A stretch of 64,000 bases of DNA from Candidatus Latescibacterota bacterium (lineage in GTDB: Bacteria > Latescibacterota > UBA2968). The stretch is from positions 1-64,000 of the forward strand of contig JAJEHL010000016.1 of NCBI GenBank assembly GCA_022823725.1, in the 5' to 3' direction. This document shows positions 43,857 to 52,378 of this stretch, piece by piece (within the stretch, counting starts at the first letter, position 1; every line of letters starts with the position of its first letter). The notes under the pieces are model-generated. The model worked only from the letters and a program-made list of their open reading frames with translations. It was not told the DNA's origin and did not search any database. The translations under genes were made by a program, and so were the position numbers.

Positions 43857-45422
43857 ATGAACGAAACAGATATCGGTTTGTCTGAGCTACCTGAAGGGTG
43901 GGTGTGGACGACATTGGAAGATGTGAGCAAACTCAATCCGAGAATTGATAAGCATAGCATTGACGATAATTTAGAAGTCACGTTTCTACCGATGAAATGC
44001 GTTGAAGAGCTCAGCGGAAGCATAACATTATCCGAAACGAAATATTTTTCAGAAGTTAATAGAAAAAGCTACACGCCGTTTCAAGATGGAGATATTCTCT
44101 TTGCGAAAGTTACTCCCTGTATGGAGAATGGTAAGATCGCTATTGCCCATGATTTGAAAAATGGAATTGGTTTCGGCTCGACAGAATTCCATGTGATTAG
44201 GTTGTGGGAAGAACAATCAAGAGAATTCTCTTTCTTCTATTTTCTGCAACAGAAATTTAGACAAGAAGCGAAAAGGGCGATGACTGGTGCAGTTGGTCTA
44301 TTGAGAGTGCCAACACATTATATGAGAAAGGTTCCGATCCCCCTTCCCCCGCTCCCCGAACAACATCGCATCGTCGCCAAAATCGAAGAACTTTTCACCA
44401 AACTCGATGCGGGTAAAGAAGAACTCTTGCAGGCAAAAGCACGATTGAAACGCTATCGTCAGTCTGTCTTGAAATCAGCCATGGAAGGCAAGTTGACAGA
44501 AGATTGGCGAAAGAAGCACGGAGGCGAGATTGAACCTGCATCTGTATTACTGGACCGGATTCTCAAGGAGCGGCGGGAAAAATGGGAAGCAGAGCAACTT
44601 GAGCAGATGAAGGCAAAGGGAAAAATGCCCAAAGATGACAAATGGAAGAATAAATACAAGGAACCGCTCGGGCCAGATACCTCGAAACTACCCGAGTTAC
44701 CAGAAGGGTGGATGTGGGTAACACTACCTCAAATTGGAGAATTGAATCGTGGCAAGTCAAAACATCGACCAAGAAATGCAGCTTTTTTATACGGCGGTCA
44801 ATATCCATTCGTACAGACGGGAGACATTAAACAGGCAAATGGTTTGATAGGACACTATAACCAGACATATAGTGAGGAAGGTCTTAAGCAAAGTCGCTTA
44901 TGGCCTTCTGGTACGCTCTGTATTACTATTGCTGCAAATATAGCTGATACTGCAATTCTTGGATTTGATGCGTGTTTTCCGGATAGCGTGGTTGGTTTTT
45001 TGCCAGAGAAAGATCACTGTAATATTCGCTTTGTTGAGTTCTTCTTGCGGACAGCTAAGGGCGACCTTGAGCGATATGCTCCTGCCACTGCTCAAAAAAA
45101 TATCAATCTGGGGACATTAAAAGGTTTAGCTATTCCTTTTCCGCCATTAGCCGAACAAAATGTGATTACTGAAGAAATAGATCGCCACCTCTCTGTTGCC
45201 GATGCAGTCGAAGCAACTGTTGATGCAGAACTCAAACGCTCTGATGCGCTCCGTCAATCTATTCTTAAGCAGGCGTTCTCTGGGAAATTGGTTCCGCAAG
45301 ACTCCAATGACGAACCAGCAGAAAAATTGCTTGAGCGTATTAAAAAAGAGAAGACCAAACGGGAAACTGAGCAAAAGACCAATAGAAAAGCAAAAAAACA
45401 ATTGGCGTTATTTGAGCATTGA
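43857..45422 (+). CDS. hsdS: Type I restriction-modification specificity subunit
   Basis: The product has 521 residues with two target-recognition domains (about 1-170 and 275-440). Each starts with an LPEGWxWxTL phrase and ends with a conserved helical spacer (PLPPLPEQHRIVAKIEELFT and FPPLAEQNVITEEIDRHL). The first recognition domain is clearly more A+T rich than its surroundings, as often seen when these domains are exchanged. The tail KKQLALFEH is typical for the family. The last 36 bases around the stop are repeated at 45915-45950. A GGAAACAGG site precedes the ATG. Confidence 0.95.
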   Translation: MNETDIGLSELPEGWVWTTLEDVSKLNPRIDKHSIDDNLEVTFLPMKCVEELSGSITLSETKYFSEVNRKSYTPFQDGDILFAKVTPCMENGKIAIAHDLKNGIGFGSTEFHVIRLWEEQSREFSFFYFLQQKFRQEAKRAMTGAVGLLRVPTHYMRKVPIPLPPLPEQHRIVAKIEELFTKLDAGKEELLQAKARLKRYRQSVLKSAMEGKLTEDWRKKHGGEIEPASVLLDRILKERREKWEAEQLEQMKAKGKMPKDDKWKNKYKEPLGPDTSKLPELPEGWMWVTLPQIGELNRGKSKHRPRNAAFLYGGQYPFVQTGDIKQANGLIGHYNQTYSEEGLKQSRLWPSGTLCITIAANIADTAILGFDACFPDSVVGFLPEKDHCNIRFVEFFLRTAKGDLERYAPATAQKNINLGTLKGLAIPFPPLAEQNVITEEIDRHLSVADAVEATVDAELKRSDALRQSILKQAFSGKLVPQDSNDEPAEKLLERIKKEKTKRETEQKTNRKAKKQLALFEH

Positions 45423-45431
45423 AGATGCAAT
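45396..45431 (+). repeat. Direct repeat copy 1 (hsdS 3' end)
   Basis: This is 36 bp across the hsdS stop codon and matches 45915-45950 at 33 of 36 positions. In the hsdS frame it reads KQLALFEH-stop. Confidence 0.9.
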
Positions 45432-45537
45432 AGTGTTGGCAGAGCAAGCATTGTATTTGGTGAAACCTTATGTTAAAATCAGACGTTACCTCACTTAATT
45501 AAGGAAACGTATCTCACATTTGGAGAGGTGACACAGT

Positions 45538-45966
45538 ATGGAAACCCGGCACAAGGAACTCAATGTCGTGCGACCACTGGTAGATGCCGATGCACTACAA
45601 CAATTAGAGGAGATACGTCAAGAGGCTATGGAAGCATCGGCGTTGGATAGCGAAATTGACCCTGTCCCGGATCAGGCATACGATGACGCACGTTCTTTGC
45701 TCAAGATGCTCTCTCATTACAATGTTCCCATGCCAGAAATTGGCTGGGCAGAAGATGGCAGCCTTGGATTTGAATGGCGACCAGAGAATGGTATAGCGAC
45801 AATGGGAGTCTATGGAGATACTCATGTCATCTACGGTGCTTTTTTTCACGATAAACGTCAAGTAAAAGGAACCTGTGCATTATCAGATACTGCCATGTTG
45901 CGGGGCTTTCTTAAAAGCAATTGGCATTATTTGAACATTGAAGATGCAATGACCAAAAGGGGATAG
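45538..45966 (+). CDS. Protein of unknown function within the restriction locus (142 aa)
   Basis: This acidic soluble protein starts with an ATG behind GGAGAGG. The N-terminal third is helical (VDADALQQLEEIRQEAMEAS). The centre is strand-rich (MPEIGWAEDGSLGFEWRPEN, TMGVYGDTHVIYGAFF). The C-terminal NWHYLNIEDAM is encoded by a copy of the hsdS 3' end read in another frame, so the tail may be a recent acquisition. No domain was recognised. The position between hsdS and a UPF0175 gene suggests an accessory, regulatory or protective role, which is inferred. Confidence 0.7.
   Translation: METRHKELNVVRPLVDADALQQLEEIRQEAMEASALDSEIDPVPDQAYDDARSLLKMLSHYNVPMPEIGWAEDGSLGFEWRPENGIATMGVYGDTHVIYGAFFHDKRQVKGTCALSDTAMLRGFLKSNWHYLNIEDAMTKRG
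45915..45950 (+). repeat. Direct repeat copy 2 (inside the 142-aa gene)
   Basis: This copy has three substitutions relative to 45396-45431. In the hsdS frame all three are silent and KQLALFEH-stop is kept; in the frame of the 142-aa gene all three change residues. Confidence 0.9.
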
Positions 45967-45970
45967 AACA

Positions 45971-46261
45971 ATGGGAAAAACCACACTTAAAATGCAGTTT
46001 CACCTTCCGATTGAAAACATCTCCCAAAAGCATCAAACGGAAGCCACAAAAAAGGCAAAAGCTGCCTTCGTACTGGAACTTCTCCGACAAGGGGACATCA
46101 GCGCGGGAAAAGCGGCAGAACTTCTCAATGTTTCCCGATGGAAACTCTCGGAATTGATGGCTGATGCAGGAATTTCCGCCTTTGATGAAAGCCAGACAGC
46201 AGAAACTTTACAGGCGGAAGTTGACAATGCACTAAAAGATTTCGAGAAAAACACAATATAG
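45971..46261 (+). CDS. UPF0175 family small protein (antitoxin-like)
   Basis: The product has 96 residues. The centre AKAAFVLELLRQGDISAGKAAE followed by LLNVSRWKLSELMADAGI is the UPF0175 helical DNA-binding-like core. Members often sit beside PIN-type DUF3368 genes as antitoxins or act as small regulators. No toxin partner is adjacent here; it lies 4 bases after the 142-aa gene and 13 bases before hsdM, so it is within the operon. It could control the methylase, which is an inference. Confidence 0.8.
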   Translation: MGKTTLKMQFHLPIENISQKHQTEATKKAKAAFVLELLRQGDISAGKAAELLNVSRWKLSELMADAGISAFDESQTAETLQAEVDNALKDFEKNTI

Positions 46262-46274
46262 GAGACCAATAAAA

Positions 46275-47810
46275 ATGCCATCAGAAGTTTCCAGATTAAA
46301 CGATCCAGCTTCAATTGTGCAAAAATTGTGGAATTATTGCAATGTCCTGCGCGATGACGGCGTTAGCTATGGCGATTATGTCGAGCAGTTGACCTACCTG
46401 CTTTTTTTGAAAATGGCCGACGAACAGACCTGGCCGCCCTACAACCGATTATCGATCATCCCATTAGATAAAGACGGCAATGAGCTTGACTGGCCCAGCT
46501 TGATTGAAAAAGACGGAGATGCTCTCGAAAACCATTACCGACACATCCTCACTGAGCTTGCCAGAGCTGATGGAATGCTGGGCGTAATCTTTCGCAAATC
46601 TCAGAACAAAATTCAGGACCCGGCCAAGCTCAAGCGCATCATCTATCTCATTAACGAAGAAACCTGGATGGGAATGGATATTGACGTCAAAGGCGAGATT
46701 TATGAAGGACTCTTGCAGAAAAACGCCGAAGATGTCAAGGGCGGTGCCGGTCAGTACTTCACCCCACGTCCCCTCATCAAGGCAATGGTTGAGGTAATGC
46801 AACCAAAACCCGATATGACGATCTGCGATCCCGCCTGTGGCACGGGCGGTTTCTTCTTGGCCGCGCACAAATATCTATCTGAGAACTACAAGTTAGATCG
46901 GAAGCAAAAGGAATTTCTGCGTTTCAACACGTTCACAGGCACGGACATTGTTGACGGCGTCGTCAGACTGTGTGCGATGAACCTTTATTTGCACGGCATT
47001 GGCGGAGACGAAAGCCCGGTCACGGTAGGTGACAGTCTGATCAGCGATCCCGGTGATCGCTTTGACATGGTGCTTACCAATCCCCCCTTTGGCAAGAAAA
47101 GCAGTGTCACTATCGTCAACGACGAGGGCAAGGCCGACAAAGAATCTCTCACCTATGAGCGCGAGGACTTCTGGGCGACCACCTCCAACAAACAGTTGAA
47201 CTTTTTGCAGCACATCAAGACTTTGCTCAAAATCAACGGCAGTGCAGCAGTGGTACTGCCCGACAATGTACTCTTTGAAGGGGGTGCTGGTGAGACAATT
47301 CGCAAAAAACTGTTAGACGAAGCAGACGCACATACTCTTCTACGTTTGCCCACGGGCATCTTTTACGCGCAGGGCGTGAAAGCCAATGTCTTGTTCTTTG
47401 ATCGCAAACCCGCAAGCGAGCATCCCTGGACAGAAAAGTTGTGGATTTACGACTTGAGGACAAACAAGCATTTCACGCTAAAGAAAAATCCATTGCGCTT
47501 TGAAGACTTGCAGGATTTTATCACATGCTACAACCCGAAAAATCGTCACGACCGCAAGGAAACCGAACGGTTCAAGTCCTTTGCGTATGATGAATTGATG
47601 CAGCGGGACAAGGTGAGTCTGGACATTTTCTGGCTGCGAGATGAAAGCCTCGAAGAGTCCGAGAACCTCCCCGAACCAGATGTGATTGCAGCAGAGATTA
47701 CTGAAAACCTGGAGGCGGCATTAGAGCAGTTTGCGAGCATTTACGAGGAGATTGCTCCCAACGAGGATGGGGCGGCTGAAGAGTATGAATATGTGACCCA
47801 AACAGATTGA
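46275..47810 (+). CDS. hsdM: Type I restriction-modification DNA methyltransferase subunit
   Basis: The product has 511 residues, a normal length. An N-terminal helical HsdM domain (LWNYCNVLRDDGVSYGDYVE) comes first. The catalytic domain has AdoMet motif I DPACGTGG (185-192) after QYFTPRPLIKAMV, and the N6-adenine motif NPPFG (269-273). A C-terminal helix contacts HsdS. It methylates adenine in the target set by hsdS. GGAGACC lies ahead of the ATG. It is last in the locus instead of first or second. Confidence 0.96.
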   Translation: MPSEVSRLNDPASIVQKLWNYCNVLRDDGVSYGDYVEQLTYLLFLKMADEQTWPPYNRLSIIPLDKDGNELDWPSLIEKDGDALENHYRHILTELARADGMLGVIFRKSQNKIQDPAKLKRIIYLINEETWMGMDIDVKGEIYEGLLQKNAEDVKGGAGQYFTPRPLIKAMVEVMQPKPDMTICDPACGTGGFFLAAHKYLSENYKLDRKQKEFLRFNTFTGTDIVDGVVRLCAMNLYLHGIGGDESPVTVGDSLISDPGDRFDMVLTNPPFGKKSSVTIVNDEGKADKESLTYEREDFWATTSNKQLNFLQHIKTLLKINGSAAVVLPDNVLFEGGAGETIRKKLLDEADAHTLLRLPTGIFYAQGVKANVLFFDRKPASEHPWTEKLWIYDLRTNKHFTLKKNPLRFEDLQDFITCYNPKNRHDRKETERFKSFAYDELMQRDKVSLDIFWLRDESLEESENLPEPDVIAAEITENLEAALEQFASIYEEIAPNEDGAAEEYEYVTQTD

Positions 47811-47828
47811 CAACAAAAAGGAGCATCG

Positions 47829-49616
47829 ATGCAGAAAGATTATTCTGAAGTCAAAGGTCAACTGCGAAGTCAAGAGTGGTTCAACAACCCGCACAACATG
47901 GGCATGACAGCCGTTTATGTCGAACGCTACATGAACTACGGCTGGACGCGCGAAGAACTCCAATCGGGCAAACCCGTCATCGGCATCGCGCAAACAGGTG
48001 GCGACCTCACCCCCTGCAATCGCATTCACGTCGAATTGGTCGATCGCGTCAAAGCCGGTATCCGCGACAACGGCGGCATACCCTTTGAATTTCCCGTACA
48101 CCCCATAGCCGAACAGGGCAAACGGCCCACGGCTGCCCTCGACCGCAACCTCGCCTACCTGGGGCTGGTCGAAATCCTGCACGGCTATCCCATCGACGGC
48201 GTCGTCCTCACCACCGGATGCGACAAAACCACACCCGCCTGCATCATGGCCGCCTGCACCATGAACCTGCCCGCCATCGTCCTCTCTGGCGGTCCCATGC
48301 TCGATGGGCACTGGCGCGGTCGTCTGGCCGGGTCGGGCACCGTTGTATGGGAAGCCCGCGAACGCTACGCGGCTGGTGAAATCGACTACGACGGGTTCAT
48401 GGACATCGTCACATCATCCTCGCCCAGTGTGGGCCACTGCAACACAATGGGAACCGCCCTATCCATGAACGCATTGGCCGAAGCACTTGGATTATCGCTT
48501 ACCGGATGTGCGGCCATCCCCGCACCCTATCGCGCCCGCAAGCAAATGGCCTATCGCACGGGCCTGCGCATCGTCGATATGGTCAAAGAAGATCTCACCC
48601 CGGATCAGGTCCTCACACCAGACGCCTTTCAGAACGCTATTGTCGTCAACTCTGCGCTCGGCGGTTCGACCAATGCGCCAGTCCATATCACCGCCTTGGC
48701 GCGACACATCGGGCTGGAACTACCAGCAAAAGACTGGCAAACCCATGGTCACCACATTCCCCTGCTCGTCAACTGTCAGCCCGCGGGCGAATACCTGGGC
48801 GAAGCCTTTTACCGCGCCGGTGGCGTACCCGCCGTCATGGCCGAACTCGTCAAAGCCGACAAACTCCACCTCCACTGCCAGACCGTCACGGGCAAAACCA
48901 TGGGCGAAAATCTCAAAGGCATCGCCATTGAAGACGAGCGCGTCATCAAACCTTATAATCAACCCTTAAAAGGAAATGCTGGATTCATCGTACTCAGCGG
49001 TAACCTCTTTGAAGCCGGCTTGCTCAAAACCTCTGTCATTGGCGACGACTTCCGCAAAAAATATCTCCAGCGCGAAGGCGACGAAAACGCCTGGGAAGGC
49101 ATAGCTGTGGTTTTCGATGGCCCCGAAGATTATCACCACCGCATCAACGACCCCGATTTGCCCATCGACGAAAATTCCCTGCTCTTCATACGCTATTGCG
49201 GTCCCGTGGGATATCCCGGCTCAGCCGAAGTCGTCAACATGCTCCCGCCCGACCGCCTCGTGCAGGCCGGCATTTCCGAACTGCCCTGCATCGGCGATGG
49301 GCGTCAAAGCGGCACCTCTGCCAGCCCATCTATACTCAACGCCTCGCCCGAAGCCACAGTAGGCGGTGGCCTTGCCTTTCTCAAAACGGGCGACCGCGTA
49401 CGCATTGACCTCAACACATGCACGGCCAATGTCCTCATCAGCGATCGAGAACTCGCCCAGCGCAGAAAAGACTGGAAACAACCCGATCTGGTCCACCAGA
49501 CGCCCTGGCAGGAAATCTATCGCCAAAATGTGGGACAACTCGCCGATGGCGCGTGTATGGAACTGGCAGTCAAATACCAGAATGTGCGCGACAATACCCC
49601 GCGTCATTCGCATTAA
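47829..49616 (+). CDS. IlvD/Edd-family sugar-acid dehydratase
   Basis: The product has 595 residues. Fe-S ligands are in GDLTPCNRIH (C near residue 59), TTGCDKTTPAC and VGHCNTMGTA. Other family blocks are GGSTNAPVH, GNLFEAGLLKTS and GDGRQSGTSASPSILN. The size and PSVGHCNTMG pattern fit D-xylonate/L-arabonate dehydratases rather than dihydroxy-acid dehydratase IlvD. It would turn a pentonate into a 2-keto-3-deoxy acid. It starts 18 bases after hsdM with a good AAGGAGC site. No aldolase or sugar-acid transporter is near. Confidence 0.88.
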   Translation: MQKDYSEVKGQLRSQEWFNNPHNMGMTAVYVERYMNYGWTREELQSGKPVIGIAQTGGDLTPCNRIHVELVDRVKAGIRDNGGIPFEFPVHPIAEQGKRPTAALDRNLAYLGLVEILHGYPIDGVVLTTGCDKTTPACIMAACTMNLPAIVLSGGPMLDGHWRGRLAGSGTVVWEARERYAAGEIDYDGFMDIVTSSSPSVGHCNTMGTALSMNALAEALGLSLTGCAAIPAPYRARKQMAYRTGLRIVDMVKEDLTPDQVLTPDAFQNAIVVNSALGGSTNAPVHITALARHIGLELPAKDWQTHGHHIPLLVNCQPAGEYLGEAFYRAGGVPAVMAELVKADKLHLHCQTVTGKTMGENLKGIAIEDERVIKPYNQPLKGNAGFIVLSGNLFEAGLLKTSVIGDDFRKKYLQREGDENAWEGIAVVFDGPEDYHHRINDPDLPIDENSLLFIRYCGPVGYPGSAEVVNMLPPDRLVQAGISELPCIGDGRQSGTSASPSILNASPEATVGGGLAFLKTGDRVRIDLNTCTANVLISDRELAQRRKDWKQPDLVHQTPWQEIYRQNVGQLADGACMELAVKYQNVRDNTPRHSH

Positions 49617-49627
49617 ATCTTTACCTC

Positions 49628-50308
49628 GTGATATTTCCAACACCCGAAGAATACACCGTACTCTTTCTATCGCTTAAAGTGGGCCTGCTCTGCGTGGTAG
49701 TCAGCCTGCCCTTTGCCGTATTGTTGGGCTGGGTGCTGGCGCGCAAAAACTTTCGCGGCAAGCTCATCCTCGATGGTCTGTGTCACCTGCCACTTGTATT
49801 GCCACCTGTGGTTGTCGGGTATCTACTACTACTCCTGTTGGGTCGTCGGGGTTTTCTGGGTCAAATTCTGAGCGACTGGTTTGGAATGCAAATCGCATTT
49901 ACCTGGCGAGGTGCTGTATTAGCCGCTGCTGTAGTGGGTTTTCCACTCATGTTAAGAGCTGTTCGCCTCGCCATAGAAAGTGTTGACCCCCGCCTCGAAC
50001 GCGCTGCCCGCACCCTGGGGGCCAATCCACTTCGCGCTTTTTTTTCCATAACGCTGCGCCTTGCCACCCCGGGCGTGCTCGTTGGCTCTCTCCTCGCATT
50101 TGCCCGCAGTCTCGGCGAATTTGGCGCCACCATCACCTTTGTCTCCAATATCGCTGGCGAAACCCGCACACTTCCACTCGCCATTTTCACGTACATCAAC
50201 CAGCCCGACGGCGAAGCCGCTGCCGCGCGCCTCGTCTTACTCTCCATCATCCTATCTCTGGGCGCGCTCATCGCCAGTGAGGCCATCGCCCGCAAAATGA
50301 AAAATTAA
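49628..50308 (+). CDS. modB: Molybdate ABC transporter permease ModB
   Basis: The start GTG at 49628 is chosen because the frame upstream overlaps the dehydratase. The product has 226 residues and about five membrane spans, with the EAA loop (RTLGANPLRAFFSITLRLATPG) and SLGEFGATITF, typical of ModB. It forms the channel for molybdate uptake, energised by ModC. No binding protein gene (modA) is next to it. The ribosome site is weak. It lies 6 bases before modC. Confidence 0.88.
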   Translation: MIFPTPEEYTVLFLSLKVGLLCVVVSLPFAVLLGWVLARKNFRGKLILDGLCHLPLVLPPVVVGYLLLLLLGRRGFLGQILSDWFGMQIAFTWRGAVLAAAVVGFPLMLRAVRLAIESVDPRLERAARTLGANPLRAFFSITLRLATPGVLVGSLLAFARSLGEFGATITFVSNIAGETRTLPLAIFTYINQPDGEAAAARLVLLSIILSLGALIASEAIARKMKN

Positions 50309-50314
50309 AACATC

Positions 50315-51376
50315 ATGCTCACCCTTTGCGTACACAGGCAACTCGCCGAATTTACCCTTGAAATCGATGTGACGTGTGCCTATCCCGTCACCGCGATATT
50401 TGGACCTTCGGGCTGCGGCAAAACCACCCTCTTGAATCTCATAAGCGGTCTGATGCGACCAGATAGCGGTCAAATCAGCATTGATGACACCATTTTATTT
50501 CACGCTGAAAAAGGCATTGATCTGCCACCGGAAAAGCGACGCATCGGCCATGTATTTCAAGACGATTTGCTTTTTCCACACCTGACCGTGCGTCAGAATC
50601 TCCTGTACGGGTATCAATTTCTCGCGCCATCAAAACGCAAATTTCATCCCGATGCCATTATCGACCTGCTCGAACTAAACACCCTGCTCGACCGCCTTCC
50701 AAATCTACTCTCTGGCGGTGAACGCCAGCGCGTCGCCCTGGGCCGAGCCATCTTAACTTCTCCCAGATTACTCATCATGGACGAACCCCTGACCGCGCTC
50801 GATCAAGAACTCAAAGATCGCATCATGCCCTATCTGCGCCACATTCGCACGGATCTGGGCATCCCCATGCTCTACGTCAGCCATGCAATTGGTGAAATTC
50901 TGCAACTCACCGGACAGGTCATTGTGCTCAACCGAGGACAAGTACTCGCGCATGGCGACTTCTTTTCTATCGCTCACCAGCCCAAAATTCTGCCTCTGCT
51001 CGAAACGCATGGTTTTGAAAATGTCCTGCCCGTTGAAGTCATCGCATCCAATCGCGTACAATACAACAATCAAATTCTCCATATCCCCCCCTGTGACCGC
51101 AGATCGGGCACGCATATCTTTATAGGTATCCGGGCAAATGACATCATTTTGTCCCGACAGCGACCTGCGGGTTTAAGCATTCGCAACGCCCTCTCCGGAC
51201 GGATTCTCGACATCGTTGAAACGCATGGGCGACGCCTCGTTTACATCGATGTGGGCAAACGCCTCGCCGCTGAAGTGACACCCGAAGCGATAGAGGAATT
51301 GGCCTTAAAAATCGGCGATTCCGTAATTTGCCTGATAAAAACACACGCCATTCGCATAGGCCCAGATGTCTCTTGA
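50315..51376 (+). CDS. modC: Molybdate ABC transporter ATPase ModC
   Basis: The product has 353 residues. Walker A is GPSGCGKTTLL, the Q-loop is in GHVFQDDLLFPHLTV, the signature is LSGGERQRVALGRA, Walker B is LLIMDEPLTALD and the switch is VSHA. The last 70 residues form a TOBE/Mop-type domain (SIRNALSGRILDIV ...) that binds oxyanion or regulates transport. With ModB it imports molybdate for the cofactor made by moaD/moaE. Tungstate specificity cannot be excluded. Confidence 0.9.
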   Translation: MLTLCVHRQLAEFTLEIDVTCAYPVTAIFGPSGCGKTTLLNLISGLMRPDSGQISIDDTILFHAEKGIDLPPEKRRIGHVFQDDLLFPHLTVRQNLLYGYQFLAPSKRKFHPDAIIDLLELNTLLDRLPNLLSGGERQRVALGRAILTSPRLLIMDEPLTALDQELKDRIMPYLRHIRTDLGIPMLYVSHAIGEILQLTGQVIVLNRGQVLAHGDFFSIAHQPKILPLLETHGFENVLPVEVIASNRVQYNNQILHIPPCDRRSGTHIFIGIRANDIILSRQRPAGLSIRNALSGRILDIVETHGRRLVYIDVGKRLAAEVTPEAIEELALKIGDSVICLIKTHAIRIGPDVS

Positions 51377-51830
51377 GGTCTTCGTCATTTTTTAAAAAAA
51401 CCAAAATTTCTGAAACCTGTTCACAACCTGCACTGTCTATTTATGTGACGTTGGGTAAATTTTTTCTTACTTCTCGTTCCAAAGTGCATCCAAAGGTATG
51501 TAATAGTGAAGATGAAATTTACAAAAAATTCCGATTTCTTCCTTGACGTATCGGAGTTCTCTAACTATCTTTTCGAAGCTGAACATTATTGTTGCGATCC
51601 ACCAACCTCAAACTGGGAATCCATCGTGTATATTCGTAAACCCGCACCACAGGGCTGAGTTTCCTGGAACGACATCCAGGGTAACACCTTTACACAAGAG
51701 ATTTTCGTGTTCAATCTCGCCATTGTTACCTTTAACAGTCCTATCCAGGATAGCTCGCAATTTGATTGCACGCGCTCTTATTGCGCCTGGGGAGGACTAT
51801 ATGGCTTGTTGAATGCATAAAAACGACACC

Positions 51831-51855
51831 GCCATCCTCACCGGATGGCTTTTTT
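51831..51855 (+). terminator. Rho-independent terminator (first of two)
   Basis: GCCATCC (51831-51837) pairs with GGATGGC (51843-51849) around a five-base loop, followed by six T. Confidence 0.85.
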
Positions 51856-51858
51856 AAT

Positions 51859-51894
51859 GGCCACAGCGCAAAACGAGACGCGGTGGCCCTTTTT
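51859..51894 (+). terminator. Second terminator hairpin in series
   Basis: GGCCAC (51859-51864) pairs with GTGGCC (51883-51888), with GCG/CGC pairs inside, followed by CTTTTT. Confidence 0.7.
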
Positions 51895-51990
51895 CATAAA
51901 AGGAGGCACTATGATTATTTAACTAACGATTGGTAGATAAATATCTGGCCATTACATTTCTCCCCCTTCATCCGAGAAAGGAGATCTGAT

Positions 51991-52095
51991 ATGATGTCAG
52001 TACAAACAGAAAGGCCCTCACGCGAGTCTTTGGCGGGACGACGTGAGGACCCCAGATCACACCGACAAGTACATGCGGTGTTTCGCATAATTTAG
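51991..52095 (+). CDS. Possible 34-residue leader peptide within a structured leader
   Basis: The ATG-ATG at 51991 has AAAGGAG 7 bases upstream, a strong ribosome site. The product would be an Arg-rich 34-mer (MMSVQTERPSRESLAGRRED...). No homologue is known to me. The same DNA folds well as RNA, so the frame may be a regulatory leader rather than a functional protein. Confidence 0.35.
   Translation: MMSVQTERPSRESLAGRREDPRSHRQVHAVFRII
52016..52088 (+). promoter_or_regulatory. Candidate structured leader RNA with alternative hairpins
   Basis: CCTCACG (52016-52022) pairs with CGTGAGG (52042-52048), extended inside by GTC/GAC across a G-A rich internal loop. Downstream, ACACCG (52059-52064) can pair with CGGTGT (52076-52081). 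Alternatively ATGCG (52073-52077) can pair with CGCAT (52084-52088). The last two are mutually exclusive, as in attenuators or riboswitches. Confidence 0.4.
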
Positions 52096-52146
52096 GACAA
52101 ATTTCTGATAACTGCAAATGAAATCACAAACTTGTGGAGCAATTAG

Positions 52147-52344
52147 ATGCAAACCTGGAAGGATGTATTCCGCAGAAAAGAAGAATTGCAAAATCTGAAA
52201 AACATCGGATTCTGCTTTCTGATCGTCGTCGCCCTCATCACGGGGTCTTATGCCCTGATGGGGTTGGGAGACATTTTTCAAGTCTCGCTTGCGGAGCCTA
52301 CCGAATGGGAAGTCACCGCAATACCTGACGATATTGACGAATAA
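52147..52344 (+). CDS. Small single-span membrane protein upstream of the ECF sigma factor
   Basis: The product has 65 residues: a charged N-terminal helix (MQTWKDVFRRKEELQNLK), one membrane span (about 20-42, IGFCFLIVVALITGSYALMG) and an acidic outer tail ending PDDIDE. TGGAG precedes the ATG. It is 34 bases ahead of the sigma factor gene in the same direction. No classical anti-sigma (zinc-binding RsgI/RskA-type) domain is seen, but no other anti-sigma gene is near. It is a candidate sensor or anti-sigma by position only. Confidence 0.65.
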   Translation: MQTWKDVFRRKEELQNLKNIGFCFLIVVALITGSYALMGLGDIFQVSLAEPTEWEVTAIPDDIDE

Positions 52345-52378
52345 ATAGATAATCATTCACAGAGGGAGGATACTAACC

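Larger units (their letters stand above)
51377..51990. other. Gene-poor stretch between modC and the ECF sigma operon
   Basis: There is no convincing gene in about 600 bases. A frame at 51543-51812 starts with TTG and has no protein-like composition. The right part holds two terminator hairpins and very short frames behind good ribosome sites, such as AAAGGAGG before ATG-ATT-ATT-TAA at 51911-51922. Confidence 0.6.

Noticed and set aside
47721-48311. Minus-strand frame of 196 codons
   Set aside because: It lies opposite the hsdM end and the dehydratase and mirrors their codon bias.
51543-51812. Plus-strand frame of 89 codons after modC
   Set aside because: TTG start without a ribosome site and composition unlike a protein; treated as noncoding.
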